Positions 1-8,305 of a stretch of 64,000 bases of DNA are shown piece by piece (the stretch's first letter is position 1; each line of letters starts with the position of its first letter). The position numbers and the translations under genes were made by a program. Source of the DNA: Pseudomonas sp. GOM6 (GTDB lineage Bacteria > Pseudomonadota > Gammaproteobacteria > Pseudomonadales > Pseudomonadaceae). The DNA lies in the NCBI RefSeq assembly GCF_029537485.1, contig NZ_JARPUS010000009.1, positions 117,038-181,037 of the forward strand, given 5' to 3'. The notes under the pieces were generated by a model. It was not told the DNA's origin. It did not search any database and was given only the letters and a program-made list of their open reading frames with translations.

Positions 1-642
1 CAGGGCTACTGTTATCCCTGCTTCACCAAGCTGGCGCAGTGCGACAGCTGCATCATGAGTCCGGAGCGCTGTCACTACGACGCCGGCACCTGTCGCGAGC
101 CGAGTTGGGGTGAGCAGTTTTGCATGACCAATCATGTGGTGTACCTGGCCAACTCCTCGGGCATCAAGGTCGGCATCACCCGCGCCAGCCAGATTCCTAC
201 CCGCTGGCTCGACCAGGGCGCCAGCCAGGCGCTGCCGATCTTCCGTGTCGCCACCCGCCAACAATCCGGCTTCGTCGAAGACCTGCTGCGCACCCAGGTG
301 GCGGACAAGACCAACTGGCGCGCGCTGCTCAAGGGCGATGCGGTGCCACTCGATCTGCCGGTCATTCGCGATGAGCTGCTGGCCAGCTGTGCCGAGGGTA
401 TCGAAGCGCTGCAGCAGCGCTTCGGTCTGCAGGCGATCCAGCCGGTTCGCGATGTCGAGGTGCTGGAGATTCGCTATCCGGTCGAGGCCTATCCGACCAA
501 GGTCGCCAGTCACGACCTGGAGAAAACCCCGGTGGTGGAGGGTATTCTCAAAGGCATCAAGGGCCAGTACCTGATCCTCGATACTGGCGTGATCAATCTG
601 CGCAAATACACGGCCTACCAGGTCGCCGTACATTCCGAATAA
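1..642 (+). CDS. DUF2797 domain protein (5' end outside window)
   Basis: The reading frame is open from the first base of the window, so the N-terminus is missing; the first internal ATG at 55 is not the true start. The visible N-terminal part is Cys-rich (CYPCFTKLAQCDSC, then MSPERCHYDAGTC and GEQFC), which suggests a metal-binding module. It is followed by VYLANSSGIKVGITR, typical of the DUF2797 family. No enzymatic function is known to me. It ends 13 bp before pepN, so the two may be cotranscribed. Family assignment is by recognition of the Cys pattern and the GIKVGIT segment. Confidence 0.8.
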   Translation, partial: QGYCYPCFTKLAQCDSCIMSPERCHYDAGTCREPSWGEQFCMTNHVVYLANSSGIKVGITRASQIPTRWLDQGASQALPIFRVATRQQSGFVEDLLRTQVADKTNWRALLKGDAVPLDLPVIRDELLASCAEGIEALQQRFGLQAIQPVRDVEVLEIRYPVEAYPTKVASHDLEKTPVVEGILKGIKGQYLILDTGVINLRKYTAYQVAVHSE

Positions 643-655
643 GGGGCCACAAGCC

Positions 656-3313
656 ATGCGTACCGAACAGCCGAAGATGATCTACCTCAAGGACTATCAG
701 GTGCCGGACTACCTGATCGACGAGACCCACCTGACCTTCGAGCTGTTCGAGGACCACACCCTGGTGCATGCCCAGCTGGTGATGCGGCGTAACCCCGAGG
801 CTGGCTCCGGTCTACCGCCGCTGGTGCTGGATGGCCAGGAACTGGAGCTGCTGGAGCTGAAGCTGGACGACCGCCTGCTCGCTGCCGGCGACTACCAGCT
901 GAGCGACAGCCACCTGACCCTGCAGCCGACTCAGGCCAGCTTCGTCATCGACAGCAGCGTGCGCATCCACCCGGAAAGCAACACCGCGCTGGAAGGTCTG
1001 TACAAGTCCAGCGGCATGTTCTGTACCCAGTGCGAGGCCGAGGGTTTTCGCAAGATCACCTACTACCTCGACCGCCCGGACGTGATGAGCAAGTTCACCA
1101 CCACGCTCAGCGCCGAGCAGCACAGCTATCCGGTGCTGCTGTCCAACGGCAACCCGATCGCCAGCGGCAGCGAGGAGGACGGCCGGCACTGGGCGACCTG
1201 GGAAGACCCGTTCAAGAAGCCGGCCTACCTGTTCGCCCTGGTCGCCGGCGACCTCTGGTGCGTGGAAGACACCTTCACCACCATGAGCGCCCGCGAAGTC
1301 ACCCTGCGCATCTACGTCGAGCCGGAGAACATCGACAAGGTGCAGCACGCCATGACCAGCCTGAAGAAGTCGATGAAGTGGGACGAGGAGGTGTACGGCC
1401 GTGAATACGACCTGGACATCTTCATGATCGTTGCGGTCAACGACTTCAACATGGGCGCCATGGAGAACAAGGGGCTCAACATCTTCAACTCCAGCTGCGT
1501 GCTGGCCAAGGCCGAGACGGCCACCGACGCCGCGCACCAGCGCGTCGAGGCGGTGGTGGCGCACGAGTACTTCCACAACTGGTCGGGCAACCGGGTGACC
1601 TGCCGCGACTGGTTCCAGCTGTCGCTCAAGGAAGGCTTCACCGTGTTCCGTGATGCCGAGTTCAGTGCCGACATGAACTCGCGCACGGTCAAGCGCATCG
1701 AGGATGTGGCCTATCTGCGTACCCACCAGTTCGCCGAAGACGCTGGCCCGATGGCCCACCCGGTGCGCCCGGATGCCTTCATGGAAATCTCCAACTTCTA
1801 TACCCTGACCGTGTACGAGAAGGGCTCGGAAGTGCTGCGCATGATCCATACCCTGCTCGGCGCGGAAACCTTCCGCAAGGGCTCGGACCTGTACTTCGAA
1901 CGCCATGACGGCCAGGCGGTGACCTGCGACGACTTCGTCAAGGCCATGGAAGACGCCAGCGGCCAGGACCTGACCCAGTTCAAACGTTGGTACACCCAGG
2001 CCGGCACCCCGCGCCTGGACGTCAGCGAGAGCTACGATGCGGCGGCCAACACCTATCGCCTGCAGCTGCGCCAGAGCTGCCCGGCCACGCCGGGCCAGGC
2101 CGAGAAGCTGCCCTTCGTCATCCCGGTCGAGCTGGCGCTGCTGGATGCCCAGGGCCGTGAGCTGCCGTTGCAGCTGGTCGGCGAGGACAAGCCGGTCGGC
2201 ACCAGCCGTGTGCTGCAGGTGACCCAGGCCGAGCAGGCGTTCACCTTCGTCAATCTCGAAGCCAAGCCGCTACCTTCGCTACTGCGCGGCTTCAGCGCAC
2301 CGGTCAAGCTGAGTTTCCCCTACAGCCGCGACCAGTTGATGTTCCTCATGCAGCACGACAGCGATGGCTTCAACCGCTGGGAGGCGGGCCAACAGCTTTC
2401 CGTGCAGGTCTTGCAGGAGCTGATCGGCCAGCAGCAGCGTGGCGAGCCACTGGTGCTGGATCAGCGCCTGGTCGAGGCTTTCCGCACCCTGCTGCTGGAC
2501 GAGTCGCTGGACCAGGCCATGGTCGCCGAGATGCTCTCGCTGCCGGGCGAGGGTTACCTCACCGAGATCAGTGACGTGGCCGATGTCGACGCCATCCACA
2601 CCGCCCGCGAGTTCGCCCGCCAGCAACTGGCCGAGGCACTGTTCCAACCGCTGTGGGCGCGCTACCAGGCCAATCGCGAGCTCTCGCGCAACACGCCGTA
2701 CGTGGCCGAGTCTGCCCACTTCGCCCGTCGCAGCCTGCAGAACATTGCGCTGTCCTACCTGATGCTCACTGGCAAGCCGGAAGTGCTGGCGGCGACCTTG
2801 GAGCAGTACGAGGTCTGCGACAACATGACTGAGCGCCTGGCCGCGCTGGCCGTGCTGGTCAATTCCTCCTTCGAGGCGGAGAAGGCCGAGGCGCTCAAGG
2901 CCTTCGCCGAGCACTTCAAGGACAATGCGCTGGTCATGGATCAGTGGTTCAGCGTGCAGGCCGCCAGCACCCTGCCGGGGGGGCTGGAGCGCGTGCAGAC
3001 ACTGATGCAGCACCCGGCCTTCACCCTGAAGAACCCGAACAAGGTGCGGGCTCTGATCGGTGCCTTCGCCGGGCAGAACCTGGTCAACTTCCACGCCCTG
3101 GATGGCAGCGGCTACCGCTTCCTGGCCGACCAGGTGATCACTCTCAATGCGCTCAACCCGCAGATCGCCTCGCGCCTGCTGGCGCCGCTGACCCGCTGGC
3201 GCAAGTACGGCGAGCAGCGTAAGGCGCTGATGCGCGGCGAGCTGGAACGCATCCTGGCCAGCGGCGAGCTGTCCAGCGACGTGTTCGAGGTGGTCAGCAA
3301 GAGTCTGGCCTGA
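656..3313 (+). CDS. pepN: Aminopeptidase N (M1 metallopeptidase)
   Basis: Cytoplasmic zinc aminopeptidase that removes N-terminal residues from peptides. The 885 aa length fits the bacterial PepN family (about 870-890 aa). The substrate-anchoring GAMEN motif lies near residue 265. The zinc motif HEYFH is at residues 303-307 and the third ligand Glu at 326, giving HExxH-x18-E. The C-terminal part is the helical PepN domain. The ATG at 656 follows a weak AGGGGCC-type Shine-Dalgarno. The gene is 13 bp after the DUF2797 gene. The next operon is preceded by a palindrome that begins only 13 bp after the pepN stop codon. Confidence 0.97.
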   Translation: MRTEQPKMIYLKDYQVPDYLIDETHLTFELFEDHTLVHAQLVMRRNPEAGSGLPPLVLDGQELELLELKLDDRLLAAGDYQLSDSHLTLQPTQASFVIDSSVRIHPESNTALEGLYKSSGMFCTQCEAEGFRKITYYLDRPDVMSKFTTTLSAEQHSYPVLLSNGNPIASGSEEDGRHWATWEDPFKKPAYLFALVAGDLWCVEDTFTTMSAREVTLRIYVEPENIDKVQHAMTSLKKSMKWDEEVYGREYDLDIFMIVAVNDFNMGAMENKGLNIFNSSCVLAKAETATDAAHQRVEAVVAHEYFHNWSGNRVTCRDWFQLSLKEGFTVFRDAEFSADMNSRTVKRIEDVAYLRTHQFAEDAGPMAHPVRPDAFMEISNFYTLTVYEKGSEVLRMIHTLLGAETFRKGSDLYFERHDGQAVTCDDFVKAMEDASGQDLTQFKRWYTQAGTPRLDVSESYDAAANTYRLQLRQSCPATPGQAEKLPFVIPVELALLDAQGRELPLQLVGEDKPVGTSRVLQVTQAEQAFTFVNLEAKPLPSLLRGFSAPVKLSFPYSRDQLMFLMQHDSDGFNRWEAGQQLSVQVLQELIGQQQRGEPLVLDQRLVEAFRTLLLDESLDQAMVAEMLSLPGEGYLTEISDVADVDAIHTAREFARQQLAEALFQPLWARYQANRELSRNTPYVAESAHFARRSLQNIALSYLMLTGKPEVLAATLEQYEVCDNMTERLAALAVLVNSSFEAEKAEALKAFAEHFKDNALVMDQWFSVQAASTLPGGLERVQTLMQHPAFTLKNPNKVRALIGAFAGQNLVNFHALDGSGYRFLADQVITLNALNPQIASRLLAPLTRWRKYGEQRKALMRGELERILASGELSSDVFEVVSKSLA

Positions 3314-3643
3314 TCAGGGCTTCTGTGTTACCAAGCAAGCGCTCGGTAACGCCGATTGTTACTCCTTGTTTCCTTTTCGCTTGGTCAATTTGTCCTGTCA
3401 GCGGAAAGCCCCGTGGCAGAGGCATTTCGTTCCTTTTTACAGGGTGTTTCTCAAGGTTAAGGCGCGCCATCGGGGAGACAAATTGGGACATCGGGGCGGT
3501 AATCTTTCGCTTTGGCTGGATAGCTCAAGGAATTCTTAAAAAGTTCCCTCTTGGTATCGTTTTTGTATAGGTCGTGACTGCTTGTTTGCTCCCTTCGAGC
3601 AGCCTGCCCACAACAAGAACAAATACATACCGGAGGCCTTTCC
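3314..3643. other. Intergenic region pepN to DUF1302 gene
   Basis: A 330-bp noncoding stretch, clearly lower in GC than its neighbours. It holds the atu-like palindrome at its left end. An imperfect dyad (GGAA at 3529-3532, TTCC at 3544-3547) sits about 100 bp before the start codon. No convincing intrinsic terminator for pepN is visible. I could not assign a confident -35/-10 pair; a long 5' leader for the operon is possible. Confidence 0.5.
3327..3350. promoter_or_regulatory. TetR-type operator candidate, atu-like
   Basis: A 24-bp imperfect palindrome runs from GTTACC (3327-3332) to GGTAAC (3345-3350). Its central 18 bases, ACCAAGCAAGCGCTCGGT (3330-3347), differ by one base from the element at 33037-33054 in the atuA-atuR intergenic region. 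A further half-site GCTTGGT is at 3379-3385. It lies about 295 bp upstream of the DUF1302 gene start. Binding by AtuR, or by another TetR-family protein with the same specificity, is inference. Confidence 0.6.
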
Positions 3644-5590
3644 TTGCTCAAGTCGCCCCTTCGCCTCGCGCCTGCGCGTGCAGGCTTCGCCCTGGTTGGG
3701 CTCCTTCCCTTGCTGTGTTCCATGCCGACGGCAGCAGCTGAGTTCAGCTTTCTCGACAACGAAGTGACAGGCTCACTGGATACCACCCTTTCCTATGGCC
3801 AGTTATGGCGTGTGGAGAAAGCGGAAAAGGTGGGTGACGACGTCAACACCAACGACGGTAACCGCAACTTCGATACCGGCCTGGTTTCCGAGGTGTTCAA
3901 GGTAACCTCGGAGCTGGAAGCCAATTACCAGAACTATGGTTTGTTCGTGCGTGGCAGTGCTTTCTATGACACTCAGATCATGGATAAGCGCAACGACAAC
4001 GACGATTTCCGTCCAACCCAGAATTACCCGGACGACAACAGTTTTACCTACGAGACCCGGCACAAGGCCGGTCGCGATGCCAGCCTGCTGGACGCCTATG
4101 TCTATGGCAACTGGGATGTCGGCAATATGCCGGTGTCGGCCAAGCTGGGTAGTCAGGTATTCAACTGGGGCGAGGCGCTGTTCGCGCGGGGTGGGGTGAA
4201 CACCAGCAATCCGGTCGATGCGGCACGTTTCCGTCTGCCGGGTGCAGAGATCAAGGAAGTCCTGATACCGGTAGAGGCCTTCAACGTCAGCGTGGGTCTG
4301 ACTGACAACCTGTCTATGGAGGCCTACTACCAGTGGAACTGGAAAGAAACTGCCATCGACCCGGTCGGTACCTATTTCTCGCCAACCGATCTGTTTGCTG
4401 ATGGGGGGAATACGGCATATACGACGGAGGAGGGTTTTGCCATTCCTGACATCGCCAATGCATATAATTTTTTGGTGGGGAATGGGACTCTAACTGGTAA
4501 CAGTTTCTATGATCGCAATACGGGAACCATTAAGGTTGCCGATGTTGGCACTGACTTGAATGCCAAGGATGATGGTCAGTTTGGTTTCGCACTGCGCTAC
4601 ATCATGGAGGAGCTCAATTCCACCGAGTTCGGTGCCTATTTTGTCAACTATCACTCCAAGGAACCGCAGGTTTACGCCGCGCTGAATCCGGCGTATTCAG
4701 GGTTCAACGCCAATACGATCTGCGGCACTATCGCAATGGCAGCAGTCAGCTGCGCTCAACTGCAACAAGCTGCGAATTTTGGGAGTCAGAACGCCGCTAA
4801 TGCTTTGGCTGGCGCGGGGGCTGTGGCCGCTATTGACATCGCCAACCAAGTTACCGCCCGCCGCGAATATGCCGAAGATATTCGCATGTACGGCCTCAGC
4901 TTCAATACCACTATTGGCGAGGCTTCGGTGTTTGGTGAAGTGGCCTATCGACCGAATCTTCCGATTGGTATCGCCTCCACCAATGATCTGCTTGGCGACA
5001 TGCTGCAGCAGGCTCTGACGCTGGGCGCGGGGGCACCGGTCAATATTGGTGGGCAAATGGTTGGGCTCGGGGGGCAGTTGCATAACTATGAGCGTGTCGA
5101 GGCCTTCAATACGTCGTTGGGCACCATCTACAACTTTGGTCCTTCGTTCGGCTTTGATTCGCTATTCGGTGTGGCCGAGTTGGCTTCCGAGCATGTGCGT
5201 GCTTCCGGTCTGGAATACACCGATTTCAATGGTAATAAGCGCGTTTATGTCGGTACTCCGGACAGCTCCTATGTTTCCGGCTACAACGACGACGACCAGA
5301 TTGACCGCGATGCTTATGGCTACACCCTGGTCATGTCGGGTACCTGGAACGATGCATTTGCTGGTGTGAGCCTGTCGCCTTTCGCCGTTTTCTCTCACGA
5401 CTTCGAGGGGAACTCTCATCGCACCGGCAACTTCATCGAGGGCAGCAAGGCCTATACCTTGGGTATCACGGCCACTTACCTGAACAGCCTCGAAGCCGAG
5501 CTGCAGTACACCGAGTTCTACGGTGGCGGCGAAAATAACGGTACGCGCGATCGCGACAATATCGGCCTCAACGTCAAGTACTCATTCTGA
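3644..5590 (+). CDS. DUF1302 outer-membrane barrel protein
   Basis: 648 aa. The start is TTG at 3644, chosen because GGAGG (3632-3636) lies 7 nt upstream and the product then begins with a signal peptide (hydrophobic GFALVGLLPLLCSMP, then AAA-E cleavage). The mature protein has alternating polar and hydrophobic strands and ends in VKYSF. The terminal Phe is a usual beta-barrel insertion signal. DUF1302 proteins are predicted outer-membrane proteins that commonly occur beside DUF1329 proteins. Substrate is unknown; lipid, terpenoid or hydrocarbon handling is inference. Segments near 4390-4560 and 4700-4830 are visibly AT-richer and probably encode variable surface loops. First gene of a four-gene operon. 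Confidence 0.85.
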   Translation: MLKSPLRLAPARAGFALVGLLPLLCSMPTAAAEFSFLDNEVTGSLDTTLSYGQLWRVEKAEKVGDDVNTNDGNRNFDTGLVSEVFKVTSELEANYQNYGLFVRGSAFYDTQIMDKRNDNDDFRPTQNYPDDNSFTYETRHKAGRDASLLDAYVYGNWDVGNMPVSAKLGSQVFNWGEALFARGGVNTSNPVDAARFRLPGAEIKEVLIPVEAFNVSVGLTDNLSMEAYYQWNWKETAIDPVGTYFSPTDLFADGGNTAYTTEEGFAIPDIANAYNFLVGNGTLTGNSFYDRNTGTIKVADVGTDLNAKDDGQFGFALRYIMEELNSTEFGAYFVNYHSKEPQVYAALNPAYSGFNANTICGTIAMAAVSCAQLQQAANFGSQNAANALAGAGAVAAIDIANQVTARREYAEDIRMYGLSFNTTIGEASVFGEVAYRPNLPIGIASTNDLLGDMLQQALTLGAGAPVNIGGQMVGLGGQLHNYERVEAFNTSLGTIYNFGPSFGFDSLFGVAELASEHVRASGLEYTDFNGNKRVYVGTPDSSYVSGYNDDDQIDRDAYGYTLVMSGTWNDAFAGVSLSPFAVFSHDFEGNSHRTGNFIEGSKAYTLGITATYLNSLEAELQYTEFYGGGENNGTRDRDNIGLNVKYSF

Positions 5591-5648
5591 ATCCATCGCT
5601 ACGGCCGGGGCGCTGAGCCTCCGGCCGTCGAGACCTAGGAGATGCACC

Positions 5649-7019
5649 ATGTTTATCTCGCGCTCGCTGATTGCTGCGGCAGTCGCCATCGCCTGTACCG
5701 CAGGCAGTGCCCTGGCGGCGGTATCGCCGCAAGAGGCCGCCAAACTCGGACAAACCCTGACGCCCTATGGTGCGGAAAAGGCCGGTAACGCCGACGGCAC
5801 CATCCCAGAGTGGACGGGTGGTATCACTCAGCCGCCGGCGGGATACAAGGGCAGTGGTCAGCATCACATCGACCCGTTCCCGGATGACAAGCCCCTGTTC
5901 ACCATCACCAGAGCCAATCTGGAGCAGTATCAGGACAAGCTGAGCGCCGGTCAGATCGCCCTGCTCAAGTCCTATCCCGAGACCTACCAGATTCCGGTCT
6001 ACCAGAGCCGCCGTACGGGTTCTGCACCGCAATGGGTCTATGACAACACTATCAAGAACGCCACAACGGCCAAGCTGGTCGAGGGGGGCAACGGTTTCGT
6101 CGATGCCTATGGCGGCATTCCCTTCCCGATTCCGCAGAGCGGTGTCGAGGCGCTGTGGAACCATATCGTGCGTTACCGCGGCAGCTATATCACCCGACGT
6201 TCGGCAGAGGTGGCGGTGCAGCGCAACGGCGCCTATTCCCCCGTGGTGTCGGAAGTCGAGGCGCTGTTCCGCTACTACGATCCCAAGGGCAGCTACGCCG
6301 ACCTGAACAATATCCTGTTCTATTACCTGAACTTCACCAAGAGCCCGGCCCGTCTGGCCGGTGATGCCGCGCTGGTTCACGAGACCCTCGATCAGGTGAA
6401 GGAGGCGCGCCAGGCCTGGGGCTACGCCGCCGGTCAGCGCCGGGTGCGCCGTGCCCCCAACCTGGCCTACGACACGCCAATCGGCGCTTCCGAAGGGCTA
6501 CGAACCGCCGATGACACCGACATGTTCAACGGCGCGCCGGATCGCTACGACTGGAAGCTGTTGGGCAAGAAGGAGATGTATATCCCCTACAACAACTACC
6601 GCCTTGCCGCGCAAGGGGTGAAGTACAAAGACGTCCTGCAGGTCGGCCATATCAATCCGCAATTGACCCGCAACGAGTTGCACAGGGTCTGGGTAGTGGA
6701 AGGTACGCTCAAGCCGGGCGTGCGACATGTCTATGCCAAACGTACCCTGTTTCTCGATGAGGACAGCTGGCAGGCGGCCGTGATGGATCAGTACGACAGT
6801 CGCGGTGAGCTGTGGCGTGTGTCGATTGCCTACCTCAAGAACTATTACGACCTGCCCACCACCTGGTCGGCCATGGAGGCTTTCCACGACCTGCAGAGCC
6901 GTCGCTACCACGTGCAGAACCTGGACAGCGAGGAATCGTCCACCGCCAACTTCAGCAAGCCGATCCCGGCTGAAAGTGAGTTCACCCCCTCGGCGCTGCG
7001 TCGGCGTGGTACGCGTTAA
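5649..7019 (+). CDS. DUF1329 secreted/outer-membrane-associated protein
   Basis: 456 aa. The frame is open from 5523, but the start is placed at ATG 5649 because TAGGAG lies 7 nt upstream and the product then opens with a signal peptide (MFISRSLIAAAVAIACTAGS, Ala-Leu-Ala cleavage region). The motif EAAKLGQTLTPYGAEKAGN followed by IPEWTGG is characteristic of DUF1329 proteins, which resemble LolB/VioE-type lipid-binding folds. The gene follows the DUF1302 gene by 58 bp and must be cotranscribed. Role: probably a periplasmic or outer-membrane partner of the barrel (inference). Confidence 0.85.
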   Translation: MFISRSLIAAAVAIACTAGSALAAVSPQEAAKLGQTLTPYGAEKAGNADGTIPEWTGGITQPPAGYKGSGQHHIDPFPDDKPLFTITRANLEQYQDKLSAGQIALLKSYPETYQIPVYQSRRTGSAPQWVYDNTIKNATTAKLVEGGNGFVDAYGGIPFPIPQSGVEALWNHIVRYRGSYITRRSAEVAVQRNGAYSPVVSEVEALFRYYDPKGSYADLNNILFYYLNFTKSPARLAGDAALVHETLDQVKEARQAWGYAAGQRRVRRAPNLAYDTPIGASEGLRTADDTDMFNGAPDRYDWKLLGKKEMYIPYNNYRLAAQGVKYKDVLQVGHINPQLTRNELHRVWVVEGTLKPGVRHVYAKRTLFLDEDSWQAAVMDQYDSRGELWRVSIAYLKNYYDLPTTWSAMEAFHDLQSRRYHVQNLDSEESSTANFSKPIPAESEFTPSALRRRGTR

Positions 7020-7034
7020 AGCTTGGTGATACCC

Positions 7035-7063
7035 CGTAAGCCGCTGCCAGTCAGCGGCTTGCG
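7035..7063 (+). terminator. Hairpin after DUF1329 gene
   Basis: A 12-bp stem, CGTAAGCCGCTG (7035-7046) with CAGCGGCTTGCG (7052-7063), 5-nt loop. It is followed only by GCTTTCT, so termination would be partial; it may act as an attenuator or mRNA 3'-end stabiliser separating the first two genes from the last two. Confidence 0.5.
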
Positions 7064-7125
7064 GCTTTCTGGGGAAGGGCAAAGTTAGGTAACTCGTCCT
7101 TAACAAAACATAACGTCACGCCGAT

Positions 7126-7153
7126 TGTCAGGTTTTTCCAAAGCCGTATAGCA
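7126..7153 (+). promoter_or_regulatory. Candidate internal sigma70 promoter
   Basis: TTGTCA (7126-7131), 16-bp spacer, TATAGC (7148-7153), 57 bp upstream of the YCF48-like gene in the 191-bp gap between genes 2 and 3 of the operon. The match is moderate. It would give the YCF48/MMPL pair its own expression. Confidence 0.35.
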
Positions 7154-7210
7154 TGGCTCGGCCTGAAAAGAGGCCAATGAACCCACCTATAAGAATAAAG
7201 GGGGAAATAT

Positions 7211-8287
7211 ATGCGTGAGCCCGTCATGCGGCGCACCCGCCCCGGTTGCCCAACTACTGCGGCACCGGCCCGTCACCTATCGCCGCTGGCGAAAGCGCTG
7301 TCCCTGATCAGCGTCTGTTCCTTCCTGGCTCTGACTGCTCCCCTGTCTGTGCAGGCCGCGGATGCCGCCAGCGTTCTCTCCATCGAATCTCCCAAGGCTG
7401 TTACCAGCCTGTTGCTGGACATTGCCCATGCCGGCAAGCGTCTGGTTGCCGTGGGCGATCGCGGCCACATCCTGTTTTCCGAGGATTCCGGCAAGAACTG
7501 GGTACAGGCTCGGGTGCCGACTCGTCAGCTGCTGACGGCGCTGTACTTCGTCGATGAACAGCACGGCTGGGCCGTAGGCCACGATGCGCAGATCCTTGCC
7601 ACCGATGACGGTGGTGCCAACTGGGAGCTGCAGTACGAGGACCTGGAGCGTGAGGCTCCGCTGCTCGATATCTGGTTCCGTGATGCCAGCAACGGTTTTG
7701 CGGTCGGTGCTTATGGCGCTTTGCTGGAAACCAGCGATGGCGGCAAGAGCTGGAACGATGTCAGTGACCGCCTGGACAACGAGGATGGTTATCACCTCAA
7801 TGGCATCACTGCGGTGAAGGACGCCGGCCTGTTCGTCGTTGGCGAGGCGGGCACCATGTTCCGCTCCGCGGACTGGGGGCAGACTTGGGAAAAAGTCCAT
7901 GGCCCTTACGAGGGCACCCTGTTCGGTGCTCAGGGCACGGCCAGCAGCAACACCCTGTTGGTGTTCGGGCTGCGTGGCAACCTCTATCGCTCCAGCGATT
8001 TTGGTGGCACTTGGCAAGAAATTCCGCTGATTGCCGACAGTGGCCGACTGGAGTTCGGTCTGGCCGGCGCTAGCCTGCTGAAGAATGGTGATCTGGTCGT
8101 CGTTGGTCATGGCGGCAGCGTGCTGACCAGCAAAGACTCCGGGCGCAGCTTTACCGTGATCAACCGTTCGGATCGTGCATCGTTGGCTTCGGTGACCGCC
8201 GATGCCGCTGGCAACCTGATCCTGGTGGGCCAGGGTGGCGTGCGTATCGCATCTCCGACTGGCGAAGAGCCAGGCCAAAAACAATAA
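7211..8287 (+). CDS. YCF48/BNR-repeat beta-propeller exported protein
   Basis: 358 aa, start ATG 7211 after GGGGGAAA. A long basic N-terminus precedes a signal-type hydrophobic stretch (LSLISVCSFLALTAPLSVQA). The rest is repeats with the signature S/T-x-D-x-G-x-x-W/F: SEDSGKNW, TDDGGANW, TSDGGKSW, SADWGQTW, SSDFGGTW, SKDSGRSF, alternating with AVG(H/A)xGxIL-type strands. This is the pattern of YCF48/photosystem II assembly-factor-like and sialidase-type propellers. It is followed at 18 bp by the MMPL transporter gene. YCF48-like propellers next to MMPL/RND genes are a recurring pairing; a periplasmic accessory role is inferred. Confidence 0.85.
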   Translation: MREPVMRRTRPGCPTTAAPARHLSPLAKALSLISVCSFLALTAPLSVQAADAASVLSIESPKAVTSLLLDIAHAGKRLVAVGDRGHILFSEDSGKNWVQARVPTRQLLTALYFVDEQHGWAVGHDAQILATDDGGANWELQYEDLEREAPLLDIWFRDASNGFAVGAYGALLETSDGGKSWNDVSDRLDNEDGYHLNGITAVKDAGLFVVGEAGTMFRSADWGQTWEKVHGPYEGTLFGAQGTASSNTLLVFGLRGNLYRSSDFGGTWQEIPLIADSGRLEFGLAGASLLKNGDLVVVGHGGSVLTSKDSGRSFTVINRSDRASLASVTADAAGNLILVGQGGVRIASPTGEEPGQKQ

Positions 8288-8305
8288 GCCGGGGCGTATG
8301 AGCAT

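Noticed and set aside
3529..3547. GGAA...TTCC dyad as an operator
   Set aside because: The arms match in only four bases each; too weak to call.
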